Positions 34,596-42,563 of a DNA stretch of 64,000 nucleotides are shown piece after piece. A program made the position numbers and the translations under genes. The stretch comes from Acidimicrobiia bacterium (GTDB taxonomy: Bacteria > Actinomycetota > Acidimicrobiia > Acidimicrobiales > Aldehydirespiratoraceae), in NCBI GenBank assembly GCA_022828135.1, contig JAJEJB010000035.1:1-64000 (forward strand), given 5' to 3'. Position 1 is the first letter of the stretch; each line of letters starts with the position of its first letter. The notes under the pieces are model-generated. The model did not search any database. It was not told the origin of the DNA and saw only the letters and a program-made list of their open reading frames with translations.

Positions 34596-35687
34596 CTACT
34601 GGCGTTGGGGGTGATGCCTGGGCTCGTGTCCATCAAGCCTCGCGTGCAGTTCCACGAGGCCGGTCCATACCGATTCCGGGATGGGGATGCCGTCGCGGCG
34701 GCGCTGCTCGGCCAGGGCGTGCTCCCGCTGGCCGGGGATCTCCACCCGGTCGAACCCGGGGGCGGGCCGGGATGAGCGCACGTCGTCGAGTATCTCGGCG
34801 ACCGTTGCGACCACCGCTTCAGGTGCCCGATAGCAGGCGGTGTCCACCAGCATGATGAGCCAGTTTCCCTCGACGGTGTCGGTGCCCATCAGCGCGGAGG
34901 CGACGATCTCGGCCATCAACCCCATGCCGTAGCCCCGGGCGCCGGCGAAGGGCCGGATGGCGCCGCCGTCGAGGTACGCACCGGGATCGGCACTGGGAGC
35001 GCCGTCGGCCGTCAGCAGGTACTCGCCGTCCAGTTGCATGCCCCGCACCCGGGCGTTCATGACCTTGCCGCCCGACACCATGCCAGTGGCGAAATCGGCG
35101 ATCACCGGGCCGTCCTCACCGGCCGGGAACCCGAACGAGTACGGATTGGTGGGCAGCTTGGGGTCGATGCCGCCGTGGGGCGCCACCTGACGCCATCGCA
35201 GCCGCATCCCGCCACCGCAGATCATCGAGAACATCCCGGCTGCGGCGGCCGTCTCCGAGTAGGTGCCGATCCGGCCGGTATGGCCGCAGTTCTGCACCAA
35301 CACCACCGACATCCCGGCTTCGCCGCACTCCTCGACGGCCAGCCGCGTTCCCAGACCCAAGGCGGGGTGGCCGAAGCCGCCGTTGCCGTCGACCACTAGG
35401 CGGCCGGCCGCGTTCCGCGCCGCGCTCGGGCGGGCACCGGCGTCGAGGTAGCCGGTATCGGCCATCCTGGCGTACTGGGTGAGCCGCATGACGCCGTGCG
35501 ACTCCACGCCGCGCAGGTCGGCGGCCACCAGGTGCTGGGCGATCTCGGCCGCTATGTCCGGGGCGCAGCCGACCCGGGCCATCACGCCGGCTGCGAACCC
35601 GGTCAGCTCTGCGACCCCGACTACATGCACCGGCTCCTCGCCGGCCGCGGTCTGCATCGACGGCACGATAACCGGGAGGGCGATCAT
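34596..35687 (-). CDS. Ldh2/malate dehydrogenase-family oxidoreductase
   Basis: A 363-aa NAD(P)-dependent enzyme of the LDH2/YbiC type. AADLRGVESHGVMRL (about 54), the catalytic-region QNCGHTGRIGTYSE (about 130), TNPYSFGFPA (about 178) and GYGMGLMAEIVASALMG (about 262) match the family, which reduces 2-oxoacids such as malate, lactate or sulfolactate. The start at 35687 leaves 41 bp to the divergent vapB. Substrate is not decided; sulfolactate would fit the sulfur genes nearby but is speculation. Confidence 0.85.
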   Translation of the reverse strand: MIALPVIVPSMQTAAGEEPVHVVGVAELTGFAAGVMARVGCAPDIAAEIAQHLVAADLRGVESHGVMRLTQYARMADTGYLDAGARPSAARNAAGRLVVDGNGGFGHPALGLGTRLAVEECGEAGMSVVLVQNCGHTGRIGTYSETAAAAGMFSMICGGGMRLRWRQVAPHGGIDPKLPTNPYSFGFPAGEDGPVIADFATGMVSGGKVMNARVRGMQLDGEYLLTADGAPSADPGAYLDGGAIRPFAGARGYGMGLMAEIVASALMGTDTVEGNWLIMLVDTACYRAPEAVVATVAEILDDVRSSRPAPGFDRVEIPGQREHALAEQRRRDGIPIPESVWTGLVELHARLDGHEPRHHPQRQ

Positions 35688-35716
35688 CGATATTGGTTGC
35701 CAGGTACCTAGATGAC

Positions 35717-35722
35717 TATATT
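35717..35722 (+). promoter_or_regulatory. -10 box of vapBC (leaderless type)
   Basis: TATATT lies 6 nt before ATG 35729. GGTAC occurs on both sides of it (35703 and 35723 areas), a possible operator. Confidence 0.5.
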
Positions 35723-35728
35723 GGTACT

Positions 35729-35971
35729 ATGGTGTTGAGCATCAAGAGCGAGACCGCCGACCATCTGGCCCGCGAACTGGCCGAACTGACCGGGGAGTCC
35801 ATCACGGACGCCGTCGTGGCCTCATTGCGAGCGCGACTCGACTTGGAGCGTCGACGCCAGCGAGACCGAACCTTGGACGACATCATCGAGCGCTTCCAGC
35901 GGCTGCCGGTGCTCGATGAACGAAGCCCCGAGGACATCATCGGATACGACGGCCGCGGCTTGCCGTCGTGA
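35729..35971 (+). CDS. vapB: VapB-family antitoxin
   Basis: An 80-aa protein: LSIKSETADHLARELAELTG, then ITDAVVASLRARLDLERRR, the Rv0623-type VapB pattern, and a C-terminal tail that binds toxin. ATG 35729 follows TATATT by 6 nt. GTGA overlap with vapC. Confidence 0.88.
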   Translation: MVLSIKSETADHLARELAELTGESITDAVVASLRARLDLERRRQRDRTLDDIIERFQRLPVLDERSPEDIIGYDGRGLPS

Positions 35972-36354
35972 ACGTGGTCGACACTTCGGCGATAGTCGCG
36001 GTGCTGTTCGGTGAGCCCGGCAGCAAGGACATCGAACGCAGGCTGCTGGAGTCGCCCTGCGTCATGTCGGCCGCGACCAGGGTGGAGTTGGGGATCGTCG
36101 TCGAGGCGCAAGCGGGACCGGCGGGCGCTCAGCTGCTCGAGGAACTCCTCGCCCGAGTCGCGGTCCGGATCGAGCCCGTCGATGAGGGACTGGCAGACGA
36201 GGCGATGGTGTGCTGGCGCCGGTTCGGCAAGGGCAGGCACCCGGCTGGTCTCAACTACGGCGACACGTTCTCCTACGCGTTGGCTCGCCGGCTCGGTCTG
36301 CCGCTGTTGTTCGTGGGGGACGATTTCGCCCAGACCGACGTGCTGGTCTCCTGA
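35968..36354 (+). CDS. vapC: VapC-family PIN-domain toxin
   Basis: A 128-aa PIN nuclease with the four acidic positions: Asp5 in VVDTSAIVA, Glu in TRVELGIV (about 41), Asp in NYGDTFSYALA (about 97) and Asp in VGDDFAQTD (about 117). VapC toxins cut tRNA or rRNA. GTG 35968 overlaps the vapB stop by 4 nt. It appears functional. Confidence 0.92.
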   Translation: MNVVDTSAIVAVLFGEPGSKDIERRLLESPCVMSAATRVELGIVVEAQAGPAGAQLLEELLARVAVRIEPVDEGLADEAMVCWRRFGKGRHPAGLNYGDTFSYALARRLGLPLLFVGDDFAQTDVLVS

Positions 36355-36381
36355 TCGCTGCGGCTCGGCGGGCGAACCCGG

Positions 36382-36687
36382 CTAGAAGTCGAAGCCGTTG
36401 GCCGCTACCGGGGTGGTCATGCCCATGTCGGGCGGGCCGTCCAGCAGGGCCATCATGGCCGGCATCGCCGCCTGCATGGCCTCGTTGCCGGCGTGCTGCT
36501 GAGCGGCTTCCATGCTCGACATGAGGGCGAAGAACCAGTAGGTGCCGTCGTCGCCCCGGTGGTAGGAGTACGACTCGACGCCGTCCACCGACTCGCTGGC
36601 CGCGACCACGGCCCGCAGCGCCTGGTCCATCTCGGCGCCCTTGCCCTCCTTGCAGGAGAACTTGGCGAACACTGAAACCTTCGACAT
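36382..36687 (-). CDS. Antibiotic biosynthesis monooxygenase (ABM) domain protein
   Basis: A 101-aa ferredoxin-like fold protein (KVSVFAKFSCKEGKGAEMDQ at the N-terminus, SYSYHRGDDGTYWFFALMSS in the middle) of the ABM type. Such proteins are cofactor-free monooxygenases or binding proteins. The ribosome binding site GAAAGGGCGAGAAGA precedes ATG 36687. It is convergent with vapC. Confidence 0.75.
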   Translation of the reverse strand: MSKVSVFAKFSCKEGKGAEMDQALRAVVAASESVDGVESYSYHRGDDGTYWFFALMSSMEAAQQHAGNEAMQAAMPAMMALLDGPPDMGMTTPVAANGFDF

Positions 36688-36790
36688 TCTTCTCGCCCTT
36701 TCTGGTGACGAAGCTGCCGGACGCGACCCGGCGCCGAGAAGCTACCGGACCGGTGGCTAGAGTCGTCGGCCCGAAGAGGAGGGGAGCGCG

Positions 36791-37315
36791 GTGGGACAGA
36801 ACCAGCGATCGCAGATCGAGATGACAAACGAGGAGCTCGTCCGGTTCATCGACCAGTCTCGCACCTGCACGATGGCCACCGTCGGCCCCAGTGGAATGCC
36901 CCACGTCGTGGCCATGTGGTACGCCTGGCTCGACGGCCAGGTGTGGCTGGAGTCGAAGGCCAAGGCCCAGAAGATCGTCAACCTGCGGCGCGACGACCGG
37001 CTGTCGGTGATGATCGAGGCGGGCAACACCTACGACACCCTGCGGGGGGCGTCGCTGGAGGGCCGCGGGGTGATCGTGGAGGATCCCGAGGAGGTCTGGC
37101 GGGTCGGGGTCAACGTCTGGGAGCGCTACACCGCGCCCTACTCCGAGGACGTGCGGCCCCTGGTGGAGGCCATGCTGCACAAGCGGGTGGCGGTGCGCCT
37201 CGACGTCGAACGCGTCCGCAGCTGGGACCACCGCAAACTCGGGCTCGGCGCCATCGACGTGGGCGGCACCACTGGACCGCACCTCGACGGACCCGGCCTC
37301 CCGGGACCCGGCTGA
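36791..37315 (+). CDS. Pyridoxamine-oxidase-fold (PPOX/F420) family protein A
   Basis: A 174-aa split-barrel protein. CTMATVGPSGMPHVVAMWYA (about 28-47) and KIVNLRRDDRLSVMIEAG (about 60) match the FMN/F420-binding PPOX family; RYTAPYSED is typical of the F420-related branch. GTG 36791 has AGGAGGGGAG upstream. It is followed by a second family member. The reaction is unknown. Confidence 0.8.
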   Translation: MGQNQRSQIEMTNEELVRFIDQSRTCTMATVGPSGMPHVVAMWYAWLDGQVWLESKAKAQKIVNLRRDDRLSVMIEAGNTYDTLRGASLEGRGVIVEDPEEVWRVGVNVWERYTAPYSEDVRPLVEAMLHKRVAVRLDVERVRSWDHRKLGLGAIDVGGTTGPHLDGPGLPGPG

Positions 37316-37349
37316 GGGTTGAGCCGGACGGGCCGCTAGGAAGACGGGC

Positions 37350-37772
37350 ATGGAACTGTCCGAAGCAACCAGCTGGGCAGCCGAGCGCACGCTCGGGGTG
37401 TTGATCACGATCCGCTCCGACGGCCGGCCCCAGTCGTCCGACATCGTCTACTTCATCGACGCCGGAGTGTTCACCATCTCGGTCACCGCCGGCAGGGCGA
37501 AGACGGCCAACCTGAGACGCGACCCGAGGGCCGTGCTGCACATCTCCGACGAGAAGGCGTGGTCGTACGTTTCGCTGGACGGCACGGTCGAGCTGTCTCC
37601 CCCCACCACGACACCCGGCGACGCCACCAGCGACGCGCTGGTCGACTACTACGAGCGGGTGGCGGGCGGACCGCACCCCGACTGGGACGAGTACCGCCGG
37701 GCCATGATCGACGAAGGCCGGCTGGTAGCCCGCTTCACGCCGACCAGCGCCACCGGCCATATCCACCGCTAG
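37350..37772 (+). CDS. PPOX-class F420-dependent oxidoreductase B
   Basis: A 140-aa split-barrel protein. GVLITIRSDGRPQSSDIVYF (about 16-35) and KTANLRRDPRAVLHIS match PPOX-class F420-dependent proteins of Actinobacteria. ATG 37350 follows a weak TAGGAA box by 7 nt. Close spacing to the next SDR (8 bp) suggests one operon. Confidence 0.82.
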   Translation: MELSEATSWAAERTLGVLITIRSDGRPQSSDIVYFIDAGVFTISVTAGRAKTANLRRDPRAVLHISDEKAWSYVSLDGTVELSPPTTTPGDATSDALVDYYERVAGGPHPDWDEYRRAMIDEGRLVARFTPTSATGHIHR

Positions 37773-37780
37773 AACGCCGC

Positions 37781-38569
37781 ATGGCATCATCCACGGCTGA
37801 CCCCTCCGGGGACATCTTCTCGGTGGAGGGCAGGGTCGCCATCGTCACCGGGGCCAGCGGGAGCCTGGGGGAGCGCTACTGCCGGGTGCTGGCCGGCCGG
37901 GGGGCGACCGTCGTCGCGGCGGCCCGCAGGCAGGACCGGCTGGAGGCCCTGGCCGGCGAGGTCGATGGCGTCGTGCCGGTGGGCTGCGACGTGGCCGACG
38001 ACTCGCAGCTCGAGCGGCTGGTCCAGGTGGCCGCCACCCACGGCGGCCCCGACATCGTGGTCAACAACGCGGGCATCACCGACGCCGTGGTACGGGCCCA
38101 CGAGCAGGACCCGGACCAGTTCCGGCGGGTGGTGGACATCAACCTCACCGCCGCCTTCGTGCTGTCGGCGGCCGCGGCCCGCCGGATGATCGAACACGGC
38201 CGGGGCGGCAGCATCGTCAACGTGGCCTCGATGCTGGGAACGGTGGCTTCGGGCGGCAATCACCAGGCCGGCTACGTCGCCTCCAAGAGCGGGATGATCG
38301 GACTCACGCGGGAGCTGGCCAAGCAGTGGGCACCCGAGGGCATCAGGGTCAACGCCATCGCCCCCGGCTACTTCCGCAGCGAGCTGACCGAGGAGATGTT
38401 CGCGGCCGACGACGCTCCCGGCCTGCGCCACATCGAGCGCAACACCCTCATGCGGCGGGCCGGGGAGATCCACGAGTTCGACGGGGCGCTGCTGCTGCTG
38501 GCCTCCGACGCGGGCAGCTACATCACCGGCCAGACGATCCTCGTAGACGGCGGCTGGACCGCCCGCTAA
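37781..38569 (+). CDS. SDR-family oxidoreductase
   Basis: A 262-aa short-chain dehydrogenase with TGASGSLGERY (about 24; a GSLG variant), NNAG (about 95), catalytic Ser in NVASMLGT (about 149) and YVASKSG (about 167), and ITGQTILVDGGW at the C-terminus. The NAD(P) motif resembles the gluconate/3-oxoacyl reductase branch. It overlaps the convergent Rieske gene by 4 bp. The substrate is unknown. Confidence 0.88.
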   Translation: MASSTADPSGDIFSVEGRVAIVTGASGSLGERYCRVLAGRGATVVAAARRQDRLEALAGEVDGVVPVGCDVADDSQLERLVQVAATHGGPDIVVNNAGITDAVVRAHEQDPDQFRRVVDINLTAAFVLSAAAARRMIEHGRGGSIVNVASMLGTVASGGNHQAGYVASKSGMIGLTRELAKQWAPEGIRVNAIAPGYFRSELTEEMFAADDAPGLRHIERNTLMRRAGEIHEFDGALLLLASDAGSYITGQTILVDGGWTAR

Positions 38570-39747
38570 TCGGTTGCGCCGGCCCGGCGGTAGGCGTCGA
38601 GCACCAGGCCGTGGAAGTGGTGCACGCCGTGCTCGGAGAGGCCCGAACCGCCCGGGTCGCAGACGATGCGGCCCTGGTCGAAGGCCGGGGTGCGCATACC
38701 CCGCTGCACGCTCTCGACGATGGCGATGTCCTCGGGCTGGAGGACATCGTCCATGTAGCGGATCGACTCGGTGTCGGCCTCGGTCAGCTCTGACGTCTCG
38801 AAGTAGAAGTCGAGGGTCTCCAGCGTGCGCTCCGGCCCGGCCGGGACCATCTGCATGACGCTGAAGTTGCCCCGGCCCGGATACCGCATCAAGCAGGTGT
38901 TCGGCCACAGCCACCACACAGCCAAGTCCTTCACCGTGGACCCGGACACGTCGTAGGCGGCGTTGGCCGAATACCCGGCCCTGGCCATCTGGCTGGAGTA
39001 GATGCCGTGGGTGGTGACCTCGTAGGTGTCCATCTCCACCAGCGTCACGAAGTCCTTGTGGGCGACATGGCAGTGGTAGCACTCCAGGAAGTTGTCGATC
39101 ACGTTCTTCCAGTTGGAGGCGATGTCGTAGTGGATGCGGCGCACATGGGTGAGGTCGTTCACGTCGGGCGCGCAGCGGGCGATCTCGTCGCCCAGGTCCT
39201 CGGACTGTTCGGCCAGTGACACCGCCTCCGGGTCGAGGTTGACGTACACGAAGCCGCCGAACTCCTCCGCCTGAACCTCGCTGAGGCAGATGCTCGAGGC
39301 GTCGAACCCGGCCACGTCCGCGGTGCGGCGGGCCTGGGCGAGCCGGCCGGTCAGCTCGTAGGTCCAGCCGTGGTACGGGCAGACGATGCTGTCGGTGCGG
39401 CCCGATCCGGCCAGCAGCTCGTGGGCGCGGTGCTGGCACACGTTGTAGAACGCCCGCAGCTCGCCGTCGCCGCCCCGCACCAGCGCGATCGGCATGCCGG
39501 CCACCTCCAGCGCCAGATACGAGCCCGGCTCCCGCAGCGACTCGACGTGGCACACCCACTGCCAGGAGCGGGCGAAGACCTCGCGCTGCTCGATCTCGTG
39601 CCAGCGGGGCTCGATGTAGGCGTCGGCGTGCAGCGACATCGAACGGGTCGGATCGGGGTCGTAGCCGGCGGCGATTCCCGCGGTGGCGGAGCTGTCGCCG
39701 TTGGAGGCTGACTGATGCTCGGATGCTCGGGTCTCGATGCTCGTCAC
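38566..39747 (-). CDS. Rieske ring-hydroxylating oxygenase alpha subunit
   Basis: A 393-aa oxygenase. The Rieske 2Fe-2S motif is complete (CQHRAHELL, then CPYHGWTYELTG, about 105-132), and the mononuclear iron motif DNFLECYHCHVAHKDF (about 205-220) has Asn/Asp and two His. It resembles the choline/carnitine monooxygenase and phenylpropionate-type alpha subunits. GTG 39747 is preferred because TAGATT lies 7 nt upstream; the TTG three codons earlier lies inside the spacer. The reductase partner is not in the window. Confidence 0.9.
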   Translation of the reverse strand: MTSIETRASEHQSASNGDSSATAGIAAGYDPDPTRSMSLHADAYIEPRWHEIEQREVFARSWQWVCHVESLREPGSYLALEVAGMPIALVRGGDGELRAFYNVCQHRAHELLAGSGRTDSIVCPYHGWTYELTGRLAQARRTADVAGFDASSICLSEVQAEEFGGFVYVNLDPEAVSLAEQSEDLGDEIARCAPDVNDLTHVRRIHYDIASNWKNVIDNFLECYHCHVAHKDFVTLVEMDTYEVTTHGIYSSQMARAGYSANAAYDVSGSTVKDLAVWWLWPNTCLMRYPGRGNFSVMQMVPAGPERTLETLDFYFETSELTEADTESIRYMDDVLQPEDIAIVESVQRGMRTPAFDQGRIVCDPGGSGLSEHGVHHFHGLVLDAYRRAGATD

Positions 39748-39754
39748 ATGCCCC

Positions 39755-39760
39755 AATCTA
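39755..39760 (-). promoter_or_regulatory. -10 box of the Rieske oxygenase gene (leaderless type)
   Basis: On the minus strand TAGATT lies 7 nt before GTG 39747. Confidence 0.5.
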
Positions 39761-39814
39761 GACCCAGGTCGTTAGCGTGCGGGCCAAGCGGACCCCCGGA
39801 CACGAGGCCCAGAC

Positions 39815-40993
39815 TTGAAGAATCCCGTGACGCCCGCCGGTCGACATCTCTGGATTGCGGTGCTGGCTCTCATCGTGCTCGCGCCCGTGGCCTGCAGCGG
39901 TGACGACACGGCCGCCGCGAACGGCGACAGCCATCATGAGCATGGCAACTCCGTCGAGGTGGCCGAGGGCGTGCCGGTGCCGACCATCGCCATCGAAGTC
40001 ACCGAGGATCCGGTTGAGGGCTGGAACCTCCGGACCGTGACCACCGACTTCCGGATCGTCCCCGAGAACGTCTCCACCGCCCACGTCGACGGCGAGGGCC
40101 ACATGCACCTCTACATCGACGGGGAGAAGGTGACGCGGCTCTACGGCGAATGGCACCACATCGGCCCGCTGGCGCCCGGCGAGCACGAGGTACGGGTCGA
40201 GCTGTCGGCCAACGACCATTCGGCGATGGCCGTGGACGGCGAAGTCATCGACGCCACCGCCGTCATCGTGGCCGGAGAGATGGGCGGTCAGGCCATGGGC
40301 CACGACGGCCCCGCGGCTAGGGAGGCCCAGCGGCCACACCCGTCGGTTACCGCGGAGTTGGTGGACGACCCGGCCGGGGGATGGAGCCTCCACGCGGTGC
40401 CCTCCAATTTCCGCCTGTCCCCCGAGAACGCCTCCGGCGACCACGTCGACGGCGAGGGCCACATGCACCTGTACATCAACGGCGAGAAGGTGGCCCGGGT
40501 GTACGAGACGTGGTCCCAGATGCCGCCTCTGCCCGCCGGGACTCACGACATCACGGTGACCCTGCAGACCAACGACCACGCCCCGCTCACCAGGGGCGGT
40601 GTCGCGATCGCGGCGTTCATCACGCTGGAAGTGTCCGCGGACGAGGCCACCCTGCCAGCCGGCAGCGGCGACGATGGCGGACATGCGATGGCGGGTTCGC
40701 CGACCCGGTACGACGCGGATGTGGCCGACGCCTCCCAGACCGTCGCAGTGGAGATCGTCGGCGGCGAGCCTGTGAGCGGCGTCCAGCGGGTGGAGGTCGG
40801 CCTCGGCTCGGTGGTGGCGCTGATGGTCACCTCCGACACCGCCGAAGAGGTCCACGTCCACGGCTACGACATCCTGCGGGCCGTGTCCGCGGACCATCCC
40901 GCCCACTTCGCCTTCACCGCCGAGATCCCCGGCGTGTTCGAGGTGGAGTTCGAGGGCTCGGGCCAGCTGCTCGTCCAGCTGGAGATCTCCTGA
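39815..40993 (+). CDS. Lipoprotein with two tandem HVDGEGHMHLYI domains
   Basis: A 392-aa lipoprotein: hydrophobic core then lipobox LAPVAC (Cys about 27). Two homologous domains follow (about 50-150 and 175-265), each with an ENxSxxHVDGEGHMHLYI core and a GEKVxRxY strand, and a C-terminal cupredoxin-like domain (about 300-392; HVHGYDILRAV, AHFAFTAEIPG). His-rich loops suggest copper or other metal binding outside the cell. The DNA of the two domains is also similar, so an internal duplication took place. The TTG start is uncertain (GTG 39827 possible). The next gene is a carbonic anhydrase 10 bp downstream. Confidence 0.75.
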   Translation: MKNPVTPAGRHLWIAVLALIVLAPVACSGDDTAAANGDSHHEHGNSVEVAEGVPVPTIAIEVTEDPVEGWNLRTVTTDFRIVPENVSTAHVDGEGHMHLYIDGEKVTRLYGEWHHIGPLAPGEHEVRVELSANDHSAMAVDGEVIDATAVIVAGEMGGQAMGHDGPAAREAQRPHPSVTAELVDDPAGGWSLHAVPSNFRLSPENASGDHVDGEGHMHLYINGEKVARVYETWSQMPPLPAGTHDITVTLQTNDHAPLTRGGVAIAAFITLEVSADEATLPAGSGDDGGHAMAGSPTRYDADVADASQTVAVEIVGGEPVSGVQRVEVGLGSVVALMVTSDTAEEVHVHGYDILRAVSADHPAHFAFTAEIPGVFEVEFEGSGQLLVQLEIS

Positions 40994-41003
40994 CGGGGCT
41001 GCT

Positions 41004-41528
41004 GTGACGGACGGCTTCCATCCCAGCACGCCGGAGCTGCTCGCCGGCAACGCCGCCTTCGCCCGGGGCTTCGACGGGGCCGGGATGCCGGCGGCGCCGG
41101 CCCGCCGGCTGGCCGTGGTGGCCTGCATGGACGCCCGGCTCGACGTGCTCGGACTCCTCGGCCTGCGATCCGGAGAGGCCCACATCATTCGCAACGCCGG
41201 GGGAGTGGTCACCGACGACGTGATCCGGTCGCTGTGCCTGTCGCAGCGGCTGCTGGGCACGCGGGAGGTGGTGCTGGTGCACCACACCGGCTGCGGGCTT
41301 GAGCTGCTCGACGAGCACCGGTTCCTGGCCGAGCTCGAAGCGGAGACCGGGGTCAGACCCTCATGGCCGCTCGAAGCGTTCGCGGACCCCTATGACGACG
41401 TTGCGGAGTCGATGCGGCGCCTGCACACCTCCCCGTTCCTGCCCTGCAAGGACCACATCCGGGGCTTCGTGTACGACGTCGCCGACGGCAAGCTCCACGA
41501 GGTGGAAGTCCCAGCCGACGCGCCGTAG
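41004..41528 (+). CDS. Beta-class carbonic anhydrase
   Basis: A 174-aa enzyme for CO2/bicarbonate exchange. The zinc ligands Cys41 (VVACMDARLD), His94 and Cys97 (VHHTGCGL) and the Asp43-Arg45 dyad are present. It is the short actinobacterial type (compare Rv1284-like). GTG 41004 follows the lipoprotein stop closely, so the genes are probably co-transcribed. Confidence 0.93.
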   Translation: MTDGFHPSTPELLAGNAAFARGFDGAGMPAAPARRLAVVACMDARLDVLGLLGLRSGEAHIIRNAGGVVTDDVIRSLCLSQRLLGTREVVLVHHTGCGLELLDEHRFLAELEAETGVRPSWPLEAFADPYDDVAESMRRLHTSPFLPCKDHIRGFVYDVADGKLHEVEVPADAP

Positions 41529-41575
41529 AACTACGGTCTAGGACGCTCATGGTCGGCCAAGAAAGGGGGAGGCGA

Positions 41576-42481
41576 ATGGACTGGTTCCGCACCCGGAAGC
41601 TCTCCCAAGGTGTCTGGCTGGTCGCCGAGCCGTCCCTTGTCAATCTGTGGCTCATCGCGGGCACAGAGCGCGCCGTCCTGCTCGACACGGGTTGTGGCAT
41701 CTCGCCGCTCCGGCCCGTCGTCGACGCTCTGACGGATCTGCCGGTCACCGTGATCAACACCCACTATCACTCCGATCACATTGGCGGGAACTGTGAGTTC
41801 GACGAGGTCATCACCCACGAGCACGGTGCGGAACTGATAGCCGCACCCCTTGCGGAGGAATGGCGTTCAGGGTTCGCGAGTTACGTGCGCGACCTCCTGG
41901 CGTGCGCCGACGCGTACCGAGCGATCGATCGGAAGCACTTCCACTTGCTTGAGTCGTTCAACGACATCGGGCCGCTCCCACCGGGGTTCGACCTGGATTC
42001 GTGGGACATCGTCACCGCTCCGCCGACGGCTACCGTCGTCGACGGAGACCGGATCGAACTGGGCGACCGGACTCTGGTCGTGATGCATACGCCCGGTCAC
42101 ACCCCCGACTCGATCTGCTTGTACGACGAGCGCGACGGTCTGCTATTCACCGGCGACACGGTCCTCACCGGCGCGAATCTGGCGCAGTTCAACGAGGCCA
42201 ACCTCGACGCCTATGCGGCGTCAACGCGGCGACTCGCCAACATGGCCGGCGACGTGAGCCTGGTCGTCCCTCACCACTACGGCAGGACGACGATCGATCC
42301 GGCGTTCCTGACCGAGGTGGCCGACGGCATGGAGGAGGTCGCGGCCGGGGAGGCCACCCTGATACCGAGCATCGACCTGTTCAGCAATCAAGTCCTCGCA
42401 GCCATGTACGACCGCTTCAGCATCTTGGTCGCCGATCCCGATCTCGAACCGCTGCCCGAGTTCACCGAAAACCCGGCGTAG
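41576..42481 (+). CDS. Metallo-beta-lactamase-fold hydrolase
   Basis: A 301-aa MBL-fold enzyme with the metal motif THYHSDHIGG (about 63-72), a second His in HTPGHTPDS (about 172), GDTVLTG (about 197) and a late HHYGRT (about 231). GGGGGAGG precedes ATG 41576. The family includes thioesterases, lactonases and others; the substrate is unknown. Codon use is slightly less GC-biased than upstream genes. Confidence 0.85.
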   Translation: MDWFRTRKLSQGVWLVAEPSLVNLWLIAGTERAVLLDTGCGISPLRPVVDALTDLPVTVINTHYHSDHIGGNCEFDEVITHEHGAELIAAPLAEEWRSGFASYVRDLLACADAYRAIDRKHFHLLESFNDIGPLPPGFDLDSWDIVTAPPTATVVDGDRIELGDRTLVVMHTPGHTPDSICLYDERDGLLFTGDTVLTGANLAQFNEANLDAYAASTRRLANMAGDVSLVVPHHYGRTTIDPAFLTEVADGMEEVAAGEATLIPSIDLFSNQVLAAMYDRFSILVADPDLEPLPEFTENPA

Positions 42482-42526
42482 ACGCCCAAAGGTGCCAACG
42501 GCTTCATGGCGAAGCACACAGGAGCC

Positions 42527-42556
42527 TTGAAGCCTGGCCGATGTTGATGATATTTT
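42527..42556 (+). promoter_or_regulatory. Promoter of the deaminase-GntR-transport operon
   Basis: TTGAAG (42527-42532), 18-bp spacer, TATTTT (42551-42556), 7 nt to GTG 42564 (leaderless type). A small palindrome TGATA-TTT-TATCA (42548-42560) overlaps the -10 box and may be the site of the GntR protein encoded next. Confidence 0.55.
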
Positions 42557-42563
42557 ATCACAG

